Below, in pieces: positions 56,524-64,000 of a stretch of 64,000 bases of DNA. The stretch lies in assembly GCA_037501455.1 (NCBI GenBank), contig CM074864.1, positions 24,732,001-24,796,000 on the forward strand, written 5' to 3'. Below the pieces are notes generated by a model, which saw nothing but the letters and a program-made list of their open reading frames with translations, did not search any database and was not told the DNA's origin. The position numbers were made by a program, and so were the translations under genes. Numbering within the stretch: position 1 is the first letter of the stretch; every line of letters starts with the position of its first letter. The stretch is from Lantana camara (taxonomy: Eukaryota > Streptophyta > Magnoliopsida > Lamiales > Verbenaceae).

Positions 56524-57346
56524 ATGGCAACCAAAAACCCTCTTGTATCGATCCTCGAGTCAAACAAGTTGACTGGTCCCAACTATTCTGATTGGCTGAG
56601 ATCATTTTAGATTATGAGAAGAGAACTTATGTTCTCTTCGAAGGGGAGCCTAGTCCCGAAAGGGAAGCTCCCACTCGGGCCAAGCGGGACGTGATCCAGA
56701 AGTGGAAGGATGATAATCTCCAAGCCCGTTGCCTTATGTTGGCTAACATGTCTCCGGACTTGCAAAGGTAACATGAGGCCATGGAATTCGCTTGGGAGAT
56801 TTACGACCACTTAGAGCAACTTTACCGCCCTCATGAACGTGTTACAAGGTATAACACTTCAAAGGAATTATTCCCTTTGAGAATGAGGGAAGGTTCAAGT
56901 GTCCATGAATATGGACTCAAGTTTCTCACCCTTACTGAGAAACTTGCTTCCATGGACATGCCACTGAAAGATGAGCTTTCAGTGGACTTGTTGCTAGCCT
57001 CGCTCCCACCATCATTCAACCCATTTGTCCTTAACTTAAATATGAATCATGTTGGTACTACTGTAGCTGAGTTGATTAGTTAGCTTGTGACTGCTGAAAG
57101 CACGATCAAGAAGGACAATAAGGTTCTGACGGTGAATGCTCCATCTTCCTCTTTTGGCCTTCTAAAGGTAAGGGCAAGGAAGCCCAAAAGAAGAAAAAGA
57201 AACCCCTTAGGCCCAATGGTGGCATTTCGAATGGGAAGGCCCAAAAGAAGAAGTGTGATCAGAAAGAGGATGTTTCCTTCCATTGTGGCAAAGCGGGACA
57301 TTGGAGGAAAAACTGCCCAGAGTACAAGGCTACTCTAAAGAAGGGT
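56524..57346 (+). pseudogene. gag: Copia C2 gag
   Basis: Begins MATKNPLVSILESNKLTGPN as in C1. A 10-base deletion near 56602 shifts the frame. TAA at 56769 is the same nonsense codon as in C1. It is open again 56781-57083 (Gag core), then TAG at 57079 (CAG in C1). One or more further frame slips follow in the Lys-rich tail. The zinc knuckle SFHCGKAGHWRKNC has lost its first Cys, a different ligand from C1. Confidence 0.88.
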
Positions 57347-58960
57347 ATGTTTCTCGTTGAAGTAAATCTTTCTATTAATTATAGTTCTTGGGTACTTGAT
57401 ACCGGCTGTGGAGCTCATATCTGTAATGATGTACAGATGCTAAATGAAGTCCAACAACTCAGAGAAGGAGAATGTGTCTTGAAGATCGACAATGGCTCAA
57501 ATGTTGAAGCTCGAGCTTTAGGCACAATTAGATTAGATTTAAGTAGTTTTAAGTTAGTTTTAAATAAAGTCCTTTATGTACCAAGCATTATTCGTAATAT
57601 AATTTCAGTTCCAATTTTAGATTGTGAAGGTCATGAAACTTATATTAAGAATGGTAAATATTCTATCAAACGGGACAACTCTTCCGTTCACATCGGTACT
57701 CTAAGTAATGGACTTTATCTAACTCAGAATATCAATATTATGAATATACAACGAGAAACTAAACGTAAGAGAGATGACAAAGTTTCAGCTCCCTTATGGC
57801 ACGCTAGATTAGGACACATTTCCAAGAACAGAATTAGCAAGATAAACACTTTAGGATCATTCTCTGAAAATGATCTCAAAGGGTTAACTTCTTGCGAGTC
57901 CTGTCTCAAAGGAAAGATGTCCAAAGTTCCTTTTAAAGGAACTGTGGAACGTGCCACTAAGGTCTTGGATTTGATCCATTCTGATGTTTGTGGACCGCTT
58001 AGTGTAAGCACAAGAAACAATCATCAGTATTTCATAACCTTTACCGATGACTTTAGTCGTTATGGTTATGTATACTTAATGAAGTATAAATCTGAAGCTT
58101 TTGAGAACCAAACTGGTCACAAGATCAAAGCACTTCAATCTGATTGAGGAGGCGAGTATCTTAGTGAAGAATTCCTTAATCATCTCAAAGATAATGGGAT
58201 TATCTCTCAGTGGACTCCTCCGGGAACTCTTTAACATCATGGAGTTTCTGAGAGAAGGAATCGAACCCTACTCGACATGATTCGTTCGATGATGAGTTTC
58301 ACTAACTTACCACCTTCTTTCTAGGGTTATGCCCTAGAAAGTGAAGCAAAGATTTTGAATCTAGTTCCCTCTAAGTCAGTCCCTAAAATGCCCTATGAAA
58401 TGTGGTATGGTAAAATCCCTGGTTATTCGTACTTAAGAATTTGGGGTTGTCCTGCTTACGTGAAGAGGACAGTGGGAGATAAGTTAGAATCTTGTTATAA
58501 CTTATGCTACTTTATAGGTTATCCTAAGGAATCCATAGGATACTACTTCTATGATCAATCTGAGTAAAAGGTGCTTGTTTCCAGAAATGCTACTTTTCTT
58601 GAGGAACCGTTCCTTAAAGAAAAGAAAGGCAAGATCATAGAATTAGAGGAAGTACAAAGTGACCCCACGCCACCCACTGAAGAAACGTTCCCTTCTGATC
58701 AAGTACAACCAGTCACGAATTTTGATACACATGTAAATCCTCCTCTAAGGCATTCTGAACGCACTCCTAGACAGCCGGAGAGATGGTATGGATTCTTCTA
58801 TGAGATCTCTCAAAAGGATAATGATCCTTTAACATATGAGGAGGCACTTTCAGATTCTGACTCTGAACAGTGGATAGAAGCCATGAAATCCGAAATGGAT
58901 TCCATGAACTCCAACCAAGTTTGGACCTTAGTAGATTTGCCTGATGGGTCAAACCCATAG
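57347..58960 (+). pseudogene. pol: Copia C2 protease and integrase
   Basis: Protease WVLDTGCGAHICND has an intact D-T-G. Gag-pre-integrase HARLGHI...CESCLKGK. Integrase has HSDVCGP and the second Asp in LQSD, followed by TGA at 58145 (CGA in C1). More stops come at about 58232 (CAA), 58322 (TGG) and 58565 (CAA). The catalytic Glu lies in VSERRNRT. Near KSEAFENQTG the same residue gap as in C1 is present. A one-base deletion near 58945 ends this frame. Confidence 0.88.
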
Positions 58961-59190
58961 GTTACAAATGGATCTTTAAGAGAAAGCTTAGAGTTAATGG
59001 AAGCATTACAGCCTACAAAGCAAGACTGGTTGCAAAAGGATTCATTCAAAGACCCGGCGTGAACTTTGATGAAACTTTTTCACCGGTTGCAATGCAAAAG
59101 TCTATTCGGATCATGCTTGCCATTGCTGCATATTATGACTATGAGATATGGCAAATGGATGTGAATTAGAGTAGCTTTAGAATGGCTTTG
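58961..59190 (+). pseudogene. pol: Copia C2 RT stub joined to RNase H end by a 1.2-kb deletion
   Basis: RT is recognisable only to the segment encoding YYDYEIWQMDV. At about 59163-59166 the sequence jumps to the last codons of the polyprotein (RVALEWL), equivalent to C1 15555 joined to 16769. A three-base GAA overlap is present at the junction. The YVDD box and all of RNase H are lost. Confidence 0.9.
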
Positions 59191-59207
59191 ACAGGCAAGT
59201 GGGAGAT
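59191..59207 (+). other. Copia C2 polypurine tract
   Basis: ACAGGCAAGTGGGAGAT before the LTR, nearly as in C1. Confidence 0.75.
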
Positions 59208-60214
59208 TGTTAGGAATAGTGCCCTAGAAAGCCGATTGTAAATCCGCTTTGTACTTTTCCTTATTGTAAACACAGACAATCTTTGAATAAATTAACGAAT
59301 TAAGGCAAAACTTCTTTATATGCTCTTGTTTGGTATGCGTTTACTTTAGTTGTGCATGTATGAGAACTCCTCCAATCCTGATGACTTTAGGACTCTACCA
59401 TTTAGGTGAAATGGTTCATGAAAAGAGCCCTATATCACATAAGTCATGATTAGTAAAATACTCTAAGCCAATGAGTCCTACAGACAGTGGGAGTGTCAAC
59501 CTGACTCCTCTAAGGCTTCCTTATGGGATCACGCCCTTAAGAAGAACCACCTTATTTCATGGAGGTGTAAAGTGTATAGTTGATACGTGCGTGATGCATG
59601 AGGGTGCTTACTTCCATAAGTAAATTCACTGAGGTGCCCCGTGTGAGAAGATTCCTAAATGGGAAATGATGTTTCTATTTCAGGAAATGGAAACTTCCAT
59701 ATTAGCAAATATCTCACGAGTCATTGATGTGATTAATTGATCCTTAGACTTGAGGTTCCATATCGGTTTATGAGTTAACTCTATAGTCGTATGTATAAGC
59801 TTTAAAGGGTGTCGCCTTAGACAACTGTTTCAAGGCTTATGCTGGGGCTGCACAAGTGATTCATGAAAGTGAATGAGAATCAAGAAAGGACCTACACTTG
59901 CATTTGAAAGGTGATCTCTTATTGTGTAAGTCATTTATATGCCATATGGAGTCCTTGGCCAAGGCAGTAGATCAAGACATCAAGGAAAAGGGTTTCTTGG
60001 ATTGAGATCAAATGGATATGAAATGCACATAGCTTTAAGACCAGATTATTAGGGTTCTAATTATTCCCTTACCCTAGATCTTGGTTAAGAGATATTAAGT
60101 AGGAGGATTGTATCTCACATGAATCAATGACTTAAAGGTTCTGTCGAATCGAGACATTCCAATTCAGTTAGGGGTTAAACACCTGTTACTAGACTATTGT
60201 CGTTTAATCTGTGG
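59208..60214 (+). mobile_element. Copia C2 3' LTR, first 1 kb
   Basis: Matches the first half of the C1 LTRs, TGTTAGGAATAGTGCCCTAG onward. At 60214/60215 it is interrupted after TCTGTGG by a chromovirus LTR start; the rest would lie beyond the window. The G-box and (TA)n parts are therefore not visible here. No gene. Confidence 0.92.
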
Positions 60215-63200
60215 TGTAACGCCCCAGTTTTTCAGTTTTTAATAATGTGGCGTATTTGTTTATAAATTATGCAAATTAATTATTTAATTATATGATTAAT
60301 TGTTTATAAGTGTTTATATTTTATTTAAACTATAGACTATGGTTATTTTAATTAATTCATTTTATTTTACTTTGATATTTAGTGTTTAATTTCTTAATTA
60401 AGGTTTCGTGTTACCTTAACTATTTCGGTAATTTCGTTAATTAATTTCAACATGTTGCTAGTTGGTTATAATTTAATTAAAATGGAATTTAAGTTTTAGT
60501 AATTAATTTATAACGTTATGAATTCATTCATGCGCATGAGTGTTCTATTTATACTTCGTTCATATATGTAATGATATCGGAATGGTATGGAAATTTACTA
60601 TGTCGAAAATATGTGTGTTATGAACATGCCTATATGCTCGGTGTATGTTTTCGGATTCATTTGTTGTGTTAACGAATTTAATTTTGATTGTAGAACCAAA
60701 TCGGGGGCTAACGAGCAATTAGCGCACCCTTGGTTCCTTACGTGATATCTTGAGCTCGGGAATTCGGATTCGAATTCCGACACCTCTGTTGCCTTCGTAT
60801 CGACGATTCGGAGACAATGGAATAAGCCTCATACCTTTTTGAAATCATTAAGACCTCCGAAATCCAACCGTAACGAGCAACTCGTGCAAGAAGAGCTTCT
60901 TTTGTTGACTAGTCTTCATGGTGGGACCCTTAACACTCCTCTAAGCTAACCATACTTTAAACCATGACTTATGTACCTTGAGTTAAGCTGTTTCTTTCCC
61001 CTTTACCTCTGAAAACCGAGCCAAAATATCTCCCCTTGCAGCTGGAACTAATCGAGAGAGAAAGAGAGAAGAAAGGAGAGAAAACCCTTGGCCATTCTTG
61101 TGATTTTGGAGCTCAAATCACCTCCCTTCTTCTTCTAATCTTCAAGGTATGAATATTTATGTCTTCTCTACTCTATCATGCTTGATTTCATCCATTAAAT
61201 GCTTGATTTGGATCAGATTTGATTAGGGTTTGGGTGATGAGTTTGGTATGAACTTTTAGGGATTTTTGCTCTTGTGACCTATTTGCTTGTGTAGCTGATT
61301 TCCTTGCTTATACATGATCATATGAGCTTTTTTCTTGACCTATTTCTTTCATAACTGATAGTATATGATATTAGGAGGATTTTATCTCTTGACCCTTTGG
61401 TGAAATTATGAGATATGGAGCTCCAAACTTGATGATTAAACTGCTTCCCCTGTTTTCCGGACTGCTGCTGTTCATTTTGCTTTGTTGCTTGACCAAATGA
61501 TCTTCTTTTCATGTGAAATTGGATGGATATTATGTACACTCATTTTTCTATATGTTAACATTCATGTTTTAAGTATTTGGATCCATTTTAAGCCTCAAAA
61601 CCGAAAGACATGGGCTGTTCTTATGCATGATCTATGACAGACTTGTTGCTGTTGCAATTGTGTGGTTGTTGGTCACCCTAATGTGCTTTAAATTGTTCCA
61701 TTTTGCATATATATGATGTATATTAGTTGTTTAGTATGTTCGCAAGCTTTCCCCAAGGTTTCAGATCCAAATTCAACCCCTAAGTACTTGATCATGGCAT
61801 GATTAAACAATAGGGTTCCTATGTGCGATTTTGGCGACCCAGTTTTGCTGCATGATTTAGATGATCTTAACGTGTGATTTAGCCTTTTCACTCTAAATGA
61901 AAAATGTTTCTAACATGCTAAATATGTTGTATATTCAGTTTCATAGCATTTGGAGTTGATTTGGTATGAGTTTGGATTGAGTTTGTAAGAGACCAGTTTT
62001 GCCGGAAAAACTTTGTGAACGTTTTACGTTCTGTACCGTGACACCCCCGTGCCTCATTTACACTTAAGTGTGAGACACGGGCGTGTCACACCTTCTGGGC
62101 AGGTCTGTAATGAGCCACGGTCGTGGCTCAGTTTGGCTAAGGAGGGTGACACCCCCGTGTCCCTTCCCTTGCGCAGTCCTTGTAGCTTCCCTTTCGGATT
62201 TTGATTTGTTTCACCTCTTGAATGACTTTATCTACTTTTGTGTTGAACTATGAACTTGTTTTTCTATATGTTGAGAGTATTGTGGTTTAATTTCATGGCA
62301 TTTGGATGAGTTTTAGTCATGCTTTTACTTAATGCCGTTTATGTGTGTTTATATGTCGTTTATGAATCGCGTAACTCATTTTCTATATCATATGATTCCT
62401 TCTTGTTGTCAAACCTTGGAAATATGCTATCTTATGTAATATGAAGTATGTGGTAGCATTATGGGATAGCTTGAATATGTTCTATGCTCCTATTTGAATT
62501 CTTGAATTAATTTGATTGGAGATTTGAATTGAAGAATTTGAATGAAAATGAATGAACAAGTGAATGACTTGGTTATATGATTTAAATGCCTTAATAGTGC
62601 ACATGAACATTTTCATGACTTAATATGATCTTTATGCCTTCATATCATGCTTGAGCATTGCCGTGCGTCATATATGGTTCATTTGGAGTCTCGAGTCTCA
62701 CGAGCACGTCATGTTGTCTTTTGTACAGTTTATCTCCAGGGTGGAGAGATTTTGATCGTTCAGGCACTTGGTACTCGTTCCTTGTTTCGTCACGGTTCAG
62801 GTGAGGGTGGTTTTGTTTTAGCTATGTAACAAGCCCTACAACCCTTATGTGAAAAGCTTTTGCCAAAACCTTACGATTATATATATATGGTTTTCAAATG
62901 AAGTTATCGAGTAAATTCTTCTGAATTATACGTATGAGCGTATATAAGCTTAAAATGGTTTTGTAATGAGGCTATGCTCCAAACCGTGCATCTTCATGCT
63001 AGCTACGGATTCGGATGACACGGAGAGGTATGTATATAGCATATGCCGAGTTACACGGTAAAGTATGATTTCTTATAGTATGTATCCTATGTATGAATTG
63101 ATATGTTTGGCGATACATATTTATAATTATGATTGTTCGGGCCCCGGGACTTAGTATATGTGGCTAACCGAGGAAGTAAAGGCTGACGGGGATCCCATAT

Positions 63201-64000
63201 ACTAGTCCCAACTAAACTACGGTGATACCGGCCCTCGCTAGGAGGTTTAGCGAGGAATGGGAGCTGAGTGCCTTTGGGGGATTCATGTACCCCCATTGGC
63301 CTATGTATGAACCGGTGGTCGGGTCGTGCAAGCTCGTCCACCACCCGAAGGAAGAAGGTTGGTTTTGATTTATGCTTATGCTTATGTATATGTTATGATA
63401 TGATTATGCACCGTGCGGGAAAGCCGTGACACAGATTGCCCAAACGAATATATTTGTGATATGATTTTTGGTCTGCATGTATTATGATATATCGCATGAA
63501 CACCTAATCCACATATTAATGATATTTGTCGTACACGGTCGGAGTTTGGTTGGAGATTGTGCACGCTCACTGGCCGAGCCTTATGTTTATGTATGATTTA
63601 TGAATGTAATGAATTAATATGATTAGTCATAAAATCCGAGCGTTGATTAGTCTTCCTCTTGCGCTTTTAGGGAACTAATTTCAAATAAAACCTTGTTCGG
63701 AATTTATGACTTGCATATGCATGTTTCTATATGTATATCTCTCTTGCTCACTCAATCTTCTAGAGACTGACCCTCTCCCTCACCATTCTTTAGTGTGCAG
63801 GTTTGACTTTGGAGTTTTGAGCTAGGCGGAGGTGTTTGGAGTCTTTAAGTTGGTCAAGTTAGGTTAGGAGAGTCTCTGCACTCATTCATGTATTGGATTT
63901 ATGTTTGATTCGATTCTGTAGTATCTTGGACTTGAATATTTATGTAATTGTTATTGAATTGCTTTTACTGGGTTTTGTTATGTTTTAAAAGAGGCCTGAA
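60215..64000 (+). mobile_element. Chromovirus LTR family D (D3), runs off the window
   Basis: Begins TGTAACGCCCCAG and is still inside the LTR at 64000. By comparison with D', about 250 bases are missing, giving an LTR near 4 kb. It has a CT- and purine-rich UTR-like segment ending CTTCAAG|GTATGA (61141-61153), a G-loop hairpin array (62037-62162) with TGAGCCACGGTCGTGGCTCA at 62111-62130, CAGGTGAGG at about 62797, the U3 hairpin near 63310-63345, and the first long-range arm GCTAGGCGGA (63821-63830). No internal coding region is in view. Small ORFs such as 61318-61539 have no support. Confidence 0.9.
62037..62162 (+). repeat. G/C-loop hairpin array in LTR D3
   Basis: Four inverted repeats: GTGACACCCCCGTGCC-like at 62037-62053, GAGACACGGGCGTGTCAC at about 62072-62089, TGAGCCACGGTCGTGGCTCA at 62111-62130 and GTGACACCCCCGTGTC at about 62146-62161. 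Comparable in place and design to the array in family A. Confidence 0.7.

Noticed and set aside
60598..60783. Small ORFs in LTR D3 (also 61318-61539, 61688-61891, 62647-62829)
   Set aside because: Short, without similarity, in a long non-coding LTR.

Overview
This is plant nuclear DNA, from an angiosperm I cannot place further. It consists almost entirely of LTR retrotransposons nested in one another. I see no host gene, rRNA, tRNA or CRISPR array. Every coding region carries stops, frameshifts or deletions, so the protein features are pseudogenes. Elements are named here by my own labels, and clade names rest on motifs I recognise. Chromoviruses are Tekay/Del-like: integrase with a C-terminal chromodomain, initiator-Met PBS and LTRs of 1.5 to about 4 kb beginning TGTAACGCC or TGTGACGCC. 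Copia elements are Tork/Angela-like. One element is Athila-like: tRNA-Asp-type PBS, FIDDF reverse transcriptase and an ATHILA ORF downstream of pol.

Layout. 1-2081: two chromovirus LTR pieces (family D), one inside the other. 2082-5427: decayed copia element A (+), LTR to protease. 5428-7939: decayed chromovirus pol on the minus strand. 7940-54104: an old chromovirus tandem, LTR1 - internal E1 - LTR2 - internal E3, with LTR2 (35548-37376) serving both. It has been hit repeatedly: copia C1 (8796-18792) in LTR1; chromovirus E2 (20754-32168) in the gag of E1, itself hit by a minus-strand solo LTR G (26649-28198); solo LTR F (37820-40961) in the gag of E3; Athila-like E4 (42773-54053, minus) in the RT of E3. 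54105-55228: a different LTR fragment, TAT-like. 55229-60214: truncated copia C2, same family as C1. 60215-64000: a family D LTR that interrupts the C2 LTR and runs off the window.

The nesting model is well supported. E2 (GGGCT), G (TTCAG), F (AGCAC) and E4 (GTACT) have perfect 5-bp target duplications; C1 has CCGGT/CCGGC. Removing each coding-region insertion plus one duplication copy rejoins the interrupted host ORF in frame, by position arithmetic.

The most interesting signals are non-coding. Chromovirus LTRs of different families, too diverged to be simple copies, share inverted repeats whose arms co-vary: a U3 hairpin with an invariant CCTTGCAA loop, a hairpin at the predicted start site, a long-range CTAGGCGG/CCGCCTAG stem and a terminal CTAT/ATAG stem. 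Several LTRs also look like a 5' UTR exon with a splice donor, and a TTTCAG acceptor sits one base before the gag ATG. Two different copia families each carry four spaced small hairpins between PBS and gag.
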